Below, piece by piece: positions 41,275 through 50,507 of a DNA stretch of 64,000 nt (position 1 is its first letter; each line of letters opens with the position of its first letter). A program made the position numbers and the translations under genes. The notes beneath the pieces were generated by a model, which saw nothing but the letters and a program-made list of their open reading frames with translations, had not been told where the DNA came from and did not search any database. This stretch comes from Alkaliphilus oremlandii OhILAs (lineage in GTDB: Bacteria; Bacillota; Clostridia; Peptostreptococcales; Natronincolaceae): contig NC_009922.1 in assembly GCF_000018325.1 (NCBI RefSeq), positions 2,604,001-2,668,000 of the forward strand, given 5' to 3'.

Positions 41275-42900
41275 TTACATCATTGGCATTCCGCCACCCA
41301 TGCCTCCTGGCATTGATGGTTCATCGGATTTAATATCTACAATAGCACCTTCTGTAGTTAATAGCATTGCTGAAACAGATGCTGCGTTTTGTAGTGCAGA
41401 TCTTGTTACCTTTGTTGGGTCAACGATACCTGCTTCAATCATGTTTACATATTTTTCAGTTAATGCATCAAAACCAATACCTTTTTCAGAACTCATTACT
41501 TTCTCTACAATAACAGATCCTTCAAGTCCAGCATTTGCAGCAATTTGTCTTAATGGCTCTTCTAGAGCTCTTCTGATGATCTTAACGCCAGTTCTTTCGT
41601 CTCCTTCAGTAGTTTCAAGTAAAGCTTCTACTGCTGGAATAACATGGACTAATGAAGCGCCTCCACCAGCTACCATACCTTCTTCTACCCCTGCTCTTGT
41701 AGCATTTAATGCATCTTCGATTCTTAGCTTTCTTTCTTTTAGCTCTGTTTCTGTAGCAGCTCCAACTTGGATCACTGCAACCCCACCAGAAAGCTTTGCT
41801 AATCTCTCTTGTAATTTTTCTTTATCAAAATCAGAAGTTGTCTCTTCTATTTGTCTCTTAATTTGATTTACTCTATCCTTAATAGCGCTAGAATCTCCAG
41901 CTCCTTCAACAATTGTTGTATTATCTTTATCAACCTTAACCGTTCTTGCTGTACCTAGCATATCGATTGTCGCAGTTTTTAGATCATATCCTAATTCATC
42001 AGAAATTACAGTAGCGCCTGTAAGTACAGCAATATCATCTAGCATTGCTTTTCTTCGATCTCCAAAACCTGGTGCCTTAACAGCTACACACTCGAAGGTT
42101 CCTCTTAATTTGTTTAATACTAGTGTAGCTAATGCTTCTCCTTCGATATCTTCTGCTATGATCAACAATTTTCTACCTTGTTGTACGATTTGCTCTAATA
42201 CAGGAAGGATTTCTTGCACTGTATTGATTTTCTTATCTGTCAGTAAAATATAAGGATCGTTGAATACTGCTTCCATTTTCTCTGTATCTGTTACCATGTA
42301 TGCAGATAAATATCCTCTATCGAATTGCATACCCTCTACCACGTCTAAAGTAGTTCCCATGGATTTAGATTCCTCTACAGTAATAACCCCATCGTTTCCT
42401 ACCTTTTCCATAGCATCTGCAATCAATTGACCGATTTCTTCATCTGCAGCTGAAACTGCACCGATTTGAGCAATTGCTTCCTTACCTTCTACCTTCTGAG
42501 AAGTATTTTTTAGCTCTTCTACTGCTACATCTACAGCCTTTTGAATTCCCTTTTTAAGAATCATTGGGTTCGCTCCAGCAGCTACGTTCTTTAATCCTTC
42601 TCTAATAATAGCTTGTGCTAATAAGGTTGCTGTCGTTGTACCATCACCAGCAACATCATTGGTTTTTGTAGCAACTTCTTTAACCAACTGAGCACCCATG
42701 TTCTCGTAAGCATCTTCTAATTCGATTTCTCTAGCAATGGTTACCCCATCATTGGTTATTAATGGAGATCCAAATTTCTTATCAATGATCACATTTCTTC
42801 CCTTTGGTCCCAATGTAACTTTTACAGTATCTGCAAGTTTATTCACACCAGCTTCTAATGAGCGACGTGCTTCTTCAGCAAATTTAATTTCTTTAGCCAT
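41275..42900 (-). CDS. groL: Chaperonin GroEL
   Basis: A 541-aa Hsp60 subunit forming the double-ring folding chamber with GroES. It is full length, with DGTTTATLLAQAI and the ATP-binding segment LGPKGRNVIIDK near residues 31-42, and the typical C-terminal GGMGGGMPMM. It follows groS by 54 bases and shares its CIRCE-controlled promoter. Confidence 0.99.
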   Translation of the reverse strand: MAKEIKFAEEARRSLEAGVNKLADTVKVTLGPKGRNVIIDKKFGSPLITNDGVTIAREIELEDAYENMGAQLVKEVATKTNDVAGDGTTTATLLAQAIIREGLKNVAAGANPMILKKGIQKAVDVAVEELKNTSQKVEGKEAIAQIGAVSAADEEIGQLIADAMEKVGNDGVITVEESKSMGTTLDVVEGMQFDRGYLSAYMVTDTEKMEAVFNDPYILLTDKKINTVQEILPVLEQIVQQGRKLLIIAEDIEGEALATLVLNKLRGTFECVAVKAPGFGDRRKAMLDDIAVLTGATVISDELGYDLKTATIDMLGTARTVKVDKDNTTIVEGAGDSSAIKDRVNQIKRQIEETTSDFDKEKLQERLAKLSGGVAVIQVGAATETELKERKLRIEDALNATRAGVEEGMVAGGGASLVHVIPAVEALLETTEGDERTGVKIIRRALEEPLRQIAANAGLEGSVIVEKVMSSEKGIGFDALTEKYVNMIEAGIVDPTKVTRSALQNAASVSAMLLTTEGAIVDIKSDEPSMPGGMGGGMPMM

Positions 42901-42954
42901 AATAATACCCTCCTAGTTCTTATTTATATTCATTGAATTGCTATGTAGTATTGA

Positions 42955-43239
42955 TTATTCAACAACTGCTAAAATATCACTTTGCTTTAATATGGTATAT
43001 TCTACACCATCAAATTTTACTTCTGTACCAGCATACTTAGAGAAAATTACTTTATCCCCTACCTTTACTTCCATTACCACTTCTTTCCCTTCAATAACGC
43101 CACCTGGCCCTACGGCCATAACTTCAGCTAATTGTGGTTGTTCTTTTGCACTACCTGGAAGCACAATACCGCTTTTTGTAGTTTCTTCTGCTTCTACTCT
43201 CTTAATTACTACTCTGTCACCTAATGGCTTAATATTCAT
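42955..43239 (-). CDS. groS: Co-chaperonin GroES
   Basis: A 94-aa Hsp10 subunit, the lid of the GroEL chamber. MNIKPLGDRVVIKRVEAEETTKSGIVLP at the start includes the mobile loop, and the length is normal. First gene of groESL. Confidence 0.98.
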   Translation of the reverse strand: MNIKPLGDRVVIKRVEAEETTKSGIVLPGSAKEQPQLAEVMAVGPGGVIEGKEVVMEVKVGDKVIFSKYAGTEVKFDGVEYTILKQSDILAVVE

Positions 43240-43297
43240 AACATAAACCTCCTTGAAATTTATTGTTTTTTTATTTATTTATATCATTTTTATTTTA

Positions 43298-43324
43298 TTA
43301 GCACTCTATTGAGATGAGTGCTAA
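43298..43324 (-). promoter_or_regulatory. CIRCE operator (HrcA site)
   Basis: TTAGCACTC, nine bases, GAGTGCTAA: a perfect CIRCE inverted repeat 58 bases before groS. It predicts HrcA repression relieved by heat. Confidence 0.97.
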
Positions 43325-43451
43325 TTACATCTATAATGGTATCTAAAAGTGTTTTGTCTAGCAAATGTCAATATTGCCTATTATATTCCAGTTTAGGCAA
43401 CTATATTCGATTATATAGAAATATCTAAACCGTTCTCTTATTTTCTACTAA

Positions 43452-44144
43452 TTACAAAATATATAGGCGTAAAATATAATATAATATCGGTATAAATACG
43501 GCTGGTAACATATTTCCTACTCTTATTTTCTTTATTTCTAATACATTGATACCAATTCCCATGATCAAGAGGCCACCGATGGCAGACATTTCCGTGATGA
43601 CACTTTCTATTAAAAATGGTTTCATAAAAGATGCCGTCAAAGTAATCAGACCTTGGTATACAAAAACTGCTGCCCCTGAGAAAGCTACACCGATGCCCAA
43701 GGTAGAGGCAAACATGGCTGCCATAATACCGTCAATGAGGGCTTTTGCAAAAAGGGTTTCATGATTTCCAGTTAAACCGCTCTCCAATGCCCCCATAACC
43801 GCCATAGCACCGATACAGAATACTAAGCTTGCAGTAATAAATCCTTTGGCGATGCCACCTTCTTTAGAGCCTGCTTTATTTTCGATCCAATAACCGATAT
43901 TTTCAAGTCCCTTTTCTATTTTAAGAGCCTCTCCCAATATGGTTCCAATGACGACGCTGGCAATCATCAGAAGGATATCTTGACTTCCTAGCGCCCCAGA
44001 TAAACCGATGACCAATACGCTTAACCCTAGACCATTTATGATTGTTGCCTTATATCCTTCCGGTATTCCTTTTTTTAGAAAAACACCGACAATTGCTCCT
44101 ACAATGATTGCCACAGCGTTTACAATCGTACCTAACATATTCAT
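43452..44144 (-). CDS. DUF554 family membrane protein (YdfK/YqgA-like)
   Basis: A 230-aa protein with about seven membrane helices. Family features are GTIVNAVAIIVGAIVGVFLKKGIP at the start and MAVMGALESGLTGNHETLFAKALIDG in the middle. The function is not established. It stands alone; RBS GGGGATG is weak but present. Confidence 0.88.
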   Translation of the reverse strand: MNMLGTIVNAVAIIVGAIVGVFLKKGIPEGYKATIINGLGLSVLVIGLSGALGSQDILLMIASVVIGTILGEALKIEKGLENIGYWIENKAGSKEGGIAKGFITASLVFCIGAMAVMGALESGLTGNHETLFAKALIDGIMAAMFASTLGIGVAFSGAAVFVYQGLITLTASFMKPFLIESVITEMSAIGGLLIMGIGINVLEIKKIRVGNMLPAVFIPILYYILRLYIL

Positions 44145-44177
44145 CCCCCGTTTAGTTCAAATTCTCTTGTTTTTACT

Positions 44178-44410
44178 ACTTGAAACGCTAAGCCCTGTCT
44201 AGAGTCGAGTCCAACATACAGTTTGTGAGTCTGAGCGAACAAGCTTTATTTTGAGCACTTGAAACGCTAAGCCCTATCTAGAGTTGAGTGCGACATAAAG
44301 TTTGTGAGCCTGAGCGAACAAACTTTATTTTGAGCACTTGAAACGCTAAGCCCTATCTAGAGTTGAGTGCGACATAAAGTTTGTAAGCCTGAGCGAACAA
44401 ACTTTATTTT
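44178..44410. repeat. Three tandem 79-bp repeats
   Basis: Units start at 44178, 44257 and 44336, each beginning ACTTGAAACGCTAAGCCC. Units 2 and 3 are almost identical; unit 1 has several changes. Each contains the hairpin AAAGTTTGT / ACAAACTTT followed by ATTTT. The last unit overlaps the stop codon of the glycosylase gene. A related, degenerate copy in reverse orientation lies at 45329-45398. Confidence 0.9.
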
Positions 44411-45300
44411 CCTATGCCAGCTTCCCTGGCATAATAGAACAAATATTGCTGCCCATATCCTGCGTATTCACCAAACTTCTCCTTAGCGAACCTTTCAATT
44501 TCCTTATTTGGTGTGTCTTTTTTAAAATAAAAGTGCTCCATCACTCTTTTTACCCAAACATCTACTGGAAAGGCATCTACCTTGCCCATAGCAAAAAACA
44601 AGATGCAATTTGCCACTTTCGGCCCGACACCATTAAATTGTAGTAAAGCTTCAAAGCAATCACTGCTATCCAGCTTCTTCAATTCATCAAGCAAAATATT
44701 CTTTTCTACAACAGCTTTTGCTGTGTCGATAATATATTTAGCACGATACCCCACACCACAGGAAGTGAGTTCCTCATTGGATAAGGCGCATACAACCTCC
44801 GGCTCTGGAAAGCTGTACTGCTTTTTACCATCGTATTCTCCTAAATAAAGTCCAAATCGCTCACTGATTAAGTTTACAGCTTTTTTTATTCTCGGTATAT
44901 TGTTATTGGAGGAAATAATGAAAGAAATCAAGGTTTCCCAAGAATCCTGCTGAAGAATTCGAATACCATTCCCAAGATCTGCAGCAGACTTCATAATCTC
45001 ATCCTCTTTTATCAGCGCTGCCTTGATTTTCCCATAATCCTTATCCAAATCAAAATAAGGGATCCAAATCTTATGAAACTCTTCTTTATTACTATGCTTG
45101 AATATTACGTTGTCTTCTTCCTTTTTTACATTCAGCACTTTTCCAAAGGCAACGCCGGTATAACTGCCATCCTGTTCTTTGTCCCATCGAAAGCATTGAC
45201 CGCACTCAAAAATATGCTTTGGATCAAAATCCTGTAAATTCTTTACAAGGATTTCCTGATCCCTCTCTACGATTTCCAAAATATCACTTCCTTTAACCAC
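44404..45300 (-). CDS. ogg: 8-oxoguanine DNA glycosylase/AP lyase, Ogg1 type
   Basis: A 298-aa base-excision repair enzyme that removes 8-oxoguanine. The N-terminal part includes FECGQCFRWDKEQDGSYTGV near residue 31, typical of Ogg1. The HhH-GPD core carries LLQFNGVGPKVANCILFF (catalytic Lys in GPK) and DAFPVDVWVKRVM (catalytic Asp in PVD). Length is as in the clostridial family. The stop lies inside a 79-bp repeat, and both flanks hold related repeats in inverted orientation. Confidence 0.93.
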   Translation of the reverse strand: MVKGSDILEIVERDQEILVKNLQDFDPKHIFECGQCFRWDKEQDGSYTGVAFGKVLNVKKEEDNVIFKHSNKEEFHKIWIPYFDLDKDYGKIKAALIKEDEIMKSAADLGNGIRILQQDSWETLISFIISSNNNIPRIKKAVNLISERFGLYLGEYDGKKQYSFPEPEVVCALSNEELTSCGVGYRAKYIIDTAKAVVEKNILLDELKKLDSSDCFEALLQFNGVGPKVANCILFFAMGKVDAFPVDVWVKRVMEHFYFKKDTPNKEIERFAKEKFGEYAGYGQQYLFYYAREAGIGK

Positions 45301-45328
45301 TTAAAATCTTTTACTGTATTTCAAATTA

Positions 45329-45398
45329 AAATTTATTCTCTTAGACTCACAAACCTTATGGCCCACTTAATTCTAGCGAGAACTAAAATTTTAAGTGC
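45329..45398. repeat. Degenerate inverted copy of the 79-bp repeat
   Basis: The plus strand here (with GACTCACAAACCTTATG) aligns with the reverse complement of the tandem units at 44178-44410 (GGCTCACAAACTTTATG) over about 65 bases, at roughly 70 percent by eye. It lies just upstream of ogg. Confidence 0.65.
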
Positions 45399-45408
45399 TG
45401 AAATAACA

Positions 45409-45437
45409 ATCCCTAGAAAGCATTAGCTTCTAGGGAT
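45409..45437 (-). terminator. Hairpin after the YpeB-like gene
   Basis: ATCCCTAGAA / TTCTAGGGAT with a 9-base loop, 10 bases beyond the stop. The T-run is poor. Confidence 0.6.
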
Positions 45438-45446
45438 ACGATTCAA

Positions 45447-46778
45447 TTATTCATAATTTGCCTCTTTATCCATATAGGATACTGGCTCATACACTGAAAA
45501 GGCCTCATATACCTGATTACCAGTGGCCATGTCAAAATATAGCCTTCTATTTTCTTCATTTTTAGCAGATTTATAGCTATAGGTCATCACTGGCTGATAA
45601 TTGGTATAGAAGGATCGAACAATGGCCATCCCCGTATATACCATGTCTGCAAGCTTCTCAGCATGTTTTTCCTCAATGTCACTCAATTGACTTTTCTCCT
45701 TTAATATGGGTACACTGGTGTTACTAAAATCACTGGAGTATTTAAGAATTTTTCCGTTTTTAGAAGCCACATTGACCTTAATATTATCACTGATAATAGC
45801 AATATCCTCTATAATTGGAACAAATTCAAAGGCATAGACAGTATCCTCTGTGCCCTCTTCCTTTATTAAAGAAACGCCATGGCGCATATTTTCATAGGAT
45901 TCGAATCGCTCCATAAAGCTCTTTGCAATATTCAAAGCTGCTTCCTTAAAAACAGTAGTGCTGCTTTCATTTTCTCGATGATCTTCGAATCTTCTAAGAG
46001 AGCCTTCTATGGCATCCATCCACATACTGTATTGCACCTGATCCTCTATGACATATTTAATCTCATAGTAATGTACTCCGTCTTTCATCTGAACCTTATC
46101 CGATATGTTTATGGTGCCGGAAAAATTGCTCAGCTCTGGAAACTTTTCCTTTACCCTAGCCAATACCGTATCTGCCTCCAAATACGTAGGATGGTGATTT
46201 GGTGTACGACTGTGACGGTATAGTCTGGAGATTTCCTCCATATTATTTGCCCACTGAGTTAATCCACCATCGCTTTTATCTGCCCTCTTTATTTCTCTTA
46301 AACGTCCCTCAATGTTGTGATAGATGGATAAGAGTCGATCTAGAGATTCATATATTTTAGCTAAAAGTTCTTGATCATATTCCGTTAATTCCTCATTATG
46401 ACTGCTATAATTGTTATTTAAATGATGAACCAGCGTGTTTCTTAGACTCTCCAGGCCACTTAATCCTCTCTTCATCGGTTCATTTGGATCACTGGTTGTA
46501 TTATTGATATCCATCCAATTATTAAAGATTGTAGTCAATTGATGCACGGACCGCTGTAAATTCGTAAGTTCGTCTTTTCCACCGATATCCATAAAAGCCT
46601 TCACAGAGTACATGGTATCTCGAATACCACTCTCAACCTTTCTTGATATCATAGCATTTGAACTACTTACACTCTTCTTAATCGACCTTAGCTGAACCGC
46701 CAAATATAGATTGCCTAATAAACTAGCAATAATTATGAAAGGCGCCAAGTATCGATAATACTTTTTATAATAAACCAA
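45447..46778 (-). CDS. YpeB-like membrane-anchored protein with PepSY-type domains
   Basis: A 443-aa protein. One N-terminal membrane helix is at about residues 10-30 (YLAPFIIIASLLGNLYLAVQL). A long helical region follows to about 190, then two or three repeats of alpha-beta form such as DGVHYYEIKYVIEDQVQYSMW and TVYAFEFVPIIEDIAIISDNIKV, which resemble PepSY modules. This layout matches YpeB, the partner of the spore cortex-lytic enzyme SleB, but identity is weak and no sleB is adjacent. It is a single gene. Confidence 0.55.
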   Translation of the reverse strand: MVYYKKYYRYLAPFIIIASLLGNLYLAVQLRSIKKSVSSSNAMISRKVESGIRDTMYSVKAFMDIGGKDELTNLQRSVHQLTTIFNNWMDINNTTSDPNEPMKRGLSGLESLRNTLVHHLNNNYSSHNEELTEYDQELLAKIYESLDRLLSIYHNIEGRLREIKRADKSDGGLTQWANNMEEISRLYRHSRTPNHHPTYLEADTVLARVKEKFPELSNFSGTINISDKVQMKDGVHYYEIKYVIEDQVQYSMWMDAIEGSLRRFEDHRENESSTTVFKEAALNIAKSFMERFESYENMRHGVSLIKEEGTEDTVYAFEFVPIIEDIAIISDNIKVNVASKNGKILKYSSDFSNTSVPILKEKSQLSDIEEKHAEKLADMVYTGMAIVRSFYTNYQPVMTYSYKSAKNEENRRLYFDMATGNQVYEAFSVYEPVSYMDKEANYE

Positions 46779-47021
46779 TTGATTACACTCCCTTAACTCG
46801 CTTAAGTCTCTACTTTACTATAATATCACAAACTGGACTAAATGATAACAACTATTGCCTTAATTTTATCCATATTTCGATATCCTTTATACAGATTCTA
46901 GGGAATACTGTTTCTTTATACCGCCAATACTTCTCAGGTAGAGAAATCTGAGTTGCTGTTGAATTTTGCACTCATTTATGGTTATAATGTTTTATATACT
47001 ATATCAATAGGAGGCTTTTTT

Positions 47022-47732
47022 ATGGACCAACCGGAACAAATACGCGCAAACGAAGGAAAAGAGCTAGAAATCCATGTGAATGGAAAAAAGTTCATTAGAA
47101 TTCCAGTGAAAACTCATTTGATCAAAAGAGAAGATCGTATGATAGATGTTGCCTGTACATATTTAAAGGATAAAACCGCAGAAAATGATATTGTGTTTAT
47201 TACAGAAAAAATTGTTGGTATTACACAGGGAAGAGCCCTGCCATTAAGTGAAATTAAACCGAGACCACTGGCAGTTTTTCTTGCAAAATACGTCACCAAA
47301 ACCCCGGCAGGTATCGGGCTGGGTATGCCAGAAACCATGGAAATGGCCCTTAGAGAATGTGGCACCCTTCGTATTTTATTTGCGGCTGCAATTGGCGCAA
47401 TCACCAAAATATTATTCAAACGAAAAGGGGATTTTTATAGAATCGCAGGTCCAAAGGCTCGAGCTATCGATGGCCCTACCTCTGGTACCATTCCGCCATA
47501 TAACAGCCATGTTGTGCTGGGTCCTGCTCAGCCAGATAAAGTGGCGAGAGAAATTAGCGACGCCTTAAATGGGACAAGGGTGGTCATCTCCGATATTAAT
47601 GATCTTGGGGGAAATATTCTAGGCGCATCCCACAAAGATATCAACTTAGACGAAGTCGTTCAAATTTTAAAGGACAATCCCCTTGGCCAAGGTCACCAGC
47701 AAACACCCATGGGGATCATTCGCCAAATATAA
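47022..47732 (+). CDS. Coenzyme F420-0:L-glutamate ligase-like protein (CofE fold)
   Basis: A 236-aa protein of the CofE/FbiB-N family, which adds glutamate to F420-0 in archaea and actinobacteria. Visible features are DVACTYLKDKTAENDIVFITEKIVGITQGRA near residues 45-75, GPKARAIDGPTSGTIPPYNSHVVLGP near 150-175 and NDLGGNILGASH near 204. The ATG follows AGGAGG by 8 bases; the frame is open 23 codons further upstream. Clostridia are not known to make F420, so the true substrate is uncertain. It is a single gene. Confidence 0.8.
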   Translation: MDQPEQIRANEGKELEIHVNGKKFIRIPVKTHLIKREDRMIDVACTYLKDKTAENDIVFITEKIVGITQGRALPLSEIKPRPLAVFLAKYVTKTPAGIGLGMPETMEMALRECGTLRILFAAAIGAITKILFKRKGDFYRIAGPKARAIDGPTSGTIPPYNSHVVLGPAQPDKVAREISDALNGTRVVISDINDLGGNILGASHKDINLDEVVQILKDNPLGQGHQQTPMGIIRQI

Positions 47733-47775
47733 TTGCCTATATTTTTTATTCATTCAAGGATTTATCCTACACTAT

Positions 47776-47813
47776 AAAAGCTTCTAAATTGAAAAGTCAA
47801 TTTAGAAGCTTTT
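47776..47813. terminator. Bidirectional terminator
   Basis: AAAAGCTTCTAAATTGA / TCAATTTAGAAGCTTTT with a 4-base loop, shared by two converging genes. Confidence 0.92.
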
Positions 47814-47815
47814 AT

Positions 47816-49504
47816 TTATTGAATATCGCTGTATCTCTTCTCGGTAAAACGACTTAATGCCTTAAAAAGAATGACAGACAATGCTCCGTATATTCCTCCA
47901 AAGATCAGATAAATCGCCATAGGATTTGTGTTCAGCTTCAATAAAAGCAACGCCAGCATCGCACTTCCGAAAATAAAAGCCATGCCTGCCATCATAGAGA
48001 AAATCACATTCATATTCTGCTTCATTGCTTTCTGAGGGTTATCCCAATCCAACAAAGGTCGTGTAATGTCAATAAACATGGCCAGCTCTGTCACCGGTAT
48101 GCTCCCTAGGATCCCTAGGATGGTAACGACGATGATTGTAGAAATCTGTAGTGGAACTAGTAAGGATATTCCACCCAAAATTAGAGCGAGTACTAAAATC
48201 TGAACTAAAATAGAGCTTAAAATCTTCCCAGCAATTTGATACTCTATTTTAATGGGTACAATCCGTGAAATCCAGAATTGTTTCCCTTCTCGTGAAAAAG
48301 TCGTTGCGCCTATGCCATTGGTAGCAGCAATAAATAGGATGAAGGCAGATAGGATCAGATTTCCAAGAGGTATGGTACGCTCATTATAGAACTGTTTGAT
48401 CATATTCAAGGTCTGTGGGTCCCTGGTCATCAGCGGCATGGCTAAGGCAAAGGGAATAATAATCACAGCGCCGATGGAGTTCATTAGAAAAATAGGCGTT
48501 CTGATTAGAATTTTCATATCTCGATCCAATATGGCCACAATGGGATGGCGCACGTTGCTGATACGACTTTTCAGTTGTCCCTCCGTCAGTTTTTTCTTCT
48601 GAGACGAAATTTCCTGTCCACCGATTAATCCCTTATAGAATACTTTTTCACTTACGTAGACCATACCATAGAATATCAACATAGAAATCCCTGCAAAAAT
48701 AGCGATATTGAGGATTCCATCCCAGGTATTGAAATTAGCCAGTGCCTTGGATGCCCAAATACTCGGGGGAAATCTCATACCGATTTGCTGAATCATACTA
48801 TTTCTCTCACTGAGCAGTGCAGTGATATAGTCCATTTCTCCGCCTTCTGGAAATTTTGTAGCAAGCCGCTGTGTTATGAACTGGAATGCTAAAATAATCA
48901 ATATCATTACGATGCTTCCAAGGACTCGGATAAGATCTCTCTTTTTCTTTATGTTGGTATATCTCATAAAGATCATAACGACAATGGAGGAAATGGCGAG
49001 GGGTATAATTGGAATCGTCATAATGATTACTATGCTAAAGATCCAATATAAAAACCCTACACTGCTTTTAATCCCATATACCAATAGGATCGGTATCAGA
49101 ATTGGCAGCACAGTTAAATATTCATTAAGTAATACTGTAATAAAGCGTGCCGTCAATATGGTACTGGGCTTTATGGGAAGAGGTATCAAGATCTGCAGAT
49201 CCTCCGAATAATAAAACTTAGCAAATATATGGGATATGCCAAATAGAAAGAGCATAATCTGCGATCCTAAAATCCCTAAAAGTAGCAGGGTTCCCTCTTG
49301 ATTGATCGACTGCAGTGAGGTAAAGATGGCGCCTAGGATTTTGATATATTGAATATAGAGGGGGAGTAAAGAAAGCATTGCCAATATAAATATCGCTGGC
49401 TGCCAAAGCTCCTTTTTCTGCTTCAAATATTTATATTTAAAAGCAGAAATTCCAAAGTTCACATTCAGTTCTGTTTTTAATAGCGATCCTAATCCCTTCA
49501 TCAT
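47816..49504 (-). CDS. ABC-2 type transporter permease
   Basis: A 562-aa membrane protein with about 12 to 14 helices. The N-terminal part is MMKGLGSLLKTELNVNFGISAFKYKYLKQKK. The form is that of the large clostridial export permeases found behind one ATPase gene. It overlaps the ATPase gene by 4 bases (ATGA), so the two form one exporter. Substrate unknown. Confidence 0.82.
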   Translation of the reverse strand: MMKGLGSLLKTELNVNFGISAFKYKYLKQKKELWQPAIFILAMLSLLPLYIQYIKILGAIFTSLQSINQEGTLLLLGILGSQIMLFLFGISHIFAKFYYSEDLQILIPLPIKPSTILTARFITVLLNEYLTVLPILIPILLVYGIKSSVGFLYWIFSIVIIMTIPIIPLAISSIVVMIFMRYTNIKKKRDLIRVLGSIVMILIILAFQFITQRLATKFPEGGEMDYITALLSERNSMIQQIGMRFPPSIWASKALANFNTWDGILNIAIFAGISMLIFYGMVYVSEKVFYKGLIGGQEISSQKKKLTEGQLKSRISNVRHPIVAILDRDMKILIRTPIFLMNSIGAVIIIPFALAMPLMTRDPQTLNMIKQFYNERTIPLGNLILSAFILFIAATNGIGATTFSREGKQFWISRIVPIKIEYQIAGKILSSILVQILVLALILGGISLLVPLQISTIIVVTILGILGSIPVTELAMFIDITRPLLDWDNPQKAMKQNMNVIFSMMAGMAFIFGSAMLALLLLKLNTNPMAIYLIFGGIYGALSVILFKALSRFTEKRYSDIQ

Positions 49505-50223
49505 TCTGTCAACTCCAAGAATATATTTTCAAGGGATTCCTTGCCTTCAGACTGCTTTCTTAATTCCTCCATAGTGCCACAGGCAATAATTTTCCCTTTT
49601 CTTATAATTGCGATTCGATCACAAAGCTTTTCTGCCACCTCAAGCACATGGGTCGAGAAAAATACAGATTTCCCTGCATCACATCGCTCCCTCATAATCT
49701 CCTTTAGTTTGAAAGCCGATTTGGGATCCAGACCCACCAATGGTTCATCCAGTATAAAAATTTCGGGATCATTTAACAGAGCGCCGATTAAAACGATCTT
49801 TTGCTTCATTCCATGGGAATAGCTTTTGATCAAATCGTTTACAGCATGCTTCAGTTCAAAAAGATCCAAATACTCGTTGATTTTTTTTGCTCTCACATCC
49901 TTGGAAACCCCATACATATCCCCCATAAAATTGAGATATTCTATTCCTGTCAGACGTTCATATACTTCGTGATTATCTGGAACGTAGCTAAACATTTTTT
50001 TTACTGTCAACGAATTTTCCTGAAGATCTAGATCATTGATTAAAATATTCCCCTCATCTGGCTTCAAGAGACCCACGATCATCTTTAATGTAGTCGTTTT
50101 TCCTGCACCATTGGGACCTAAAAACCCAAAAATTTCTCCCTTTCTTACCTCGAAGCTAATCTGATCCACTGCCTTATTGCCATCACTTCCATAGGATTTG
50201 CTCACCTTGTTTAGTTTCAGCAT
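49501..50223 (-). CDS. ABC transporter ATP-binding protein (exporter type)
   Basis: A 240-aa ATPase. Walker A GPNGAGKTT is near residue 38, SYSHGMKQK (signature) near 132 and Walker B IFILDEPLVGLDP near 153, followed by the H-loop in VFFSTHVLEVAE. It resembles ABC-2 exporters of the CcmA/NatA group. The ATG at 50223 is the likely start, with AAGGGAA upstream; an in-frame TTG lies seven codons earlier. A 27-bp palindrome sits about 115 bases upstream. Confidence 0.9.
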   Translation of the reverse strand: MLKLNKVSKSYGSDGNKAVDQISFEVRKGEIFGFLGPNGAGKTTTLKMIVGLLKPDEGNILINDLDLQENSLTVKKMFSYVPDNHEVYERLTGIEYLNFMGDMYGVSKDVRAKKINEYLDLFELKHAVNDLIKSYSHGMKQKIVLIGALLNDPEIFILDEPLVGLDPKSAFKLKEIMRERCDAGKSVFFSTHVLEVAEKLCDRIAIIRKGKIIACGTMEELRKQSEGKESLENIFLELTE

Positions 50224-50336
50224 CGTATACCATTCCCTTCCCAACGTTGTCTATCTTAGTTTATACTCCCCATTTTCAATGAATTTCTTTCATGTTTCAC
50301 AATGTGTTTTTTATGTCTACTAATTCATTCCATTAT

Positions 50337-50363
50337 ATGTGTTATATACATAATATAACACAT
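50337..50363. promoter_or_regulatory. Perfect inverted repeat, possible operator
   Basis: Arms ATGTGTTATAT / ATATAACACAT around ACATA. It lies upstream of the ABC exporter and behind the PreA-like gene. It has the look of a GntR-type operator, but no regulator gene is adjacent. Confidence 0.45.
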
Positions 50364-50507
50364 AGGAGAATTATTCAATATTATTATATCAAATAAGTCT
50401 ATGTGAAAATGATTTTTCCAAGGATTTTTTTACATCACAAAATAGAGTACTTAAAATTTTAATTTCAGATACCCTACTTTAATCCACCCTTATATTCGAT
50501 TTCAAAA

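Noticed and set aside
44178..44410. The tandem 79-bp repeats as a CRISPR array
   Set aside because: Units are contiguous with no unique spacers, only three copies, and no cas genes nearby.
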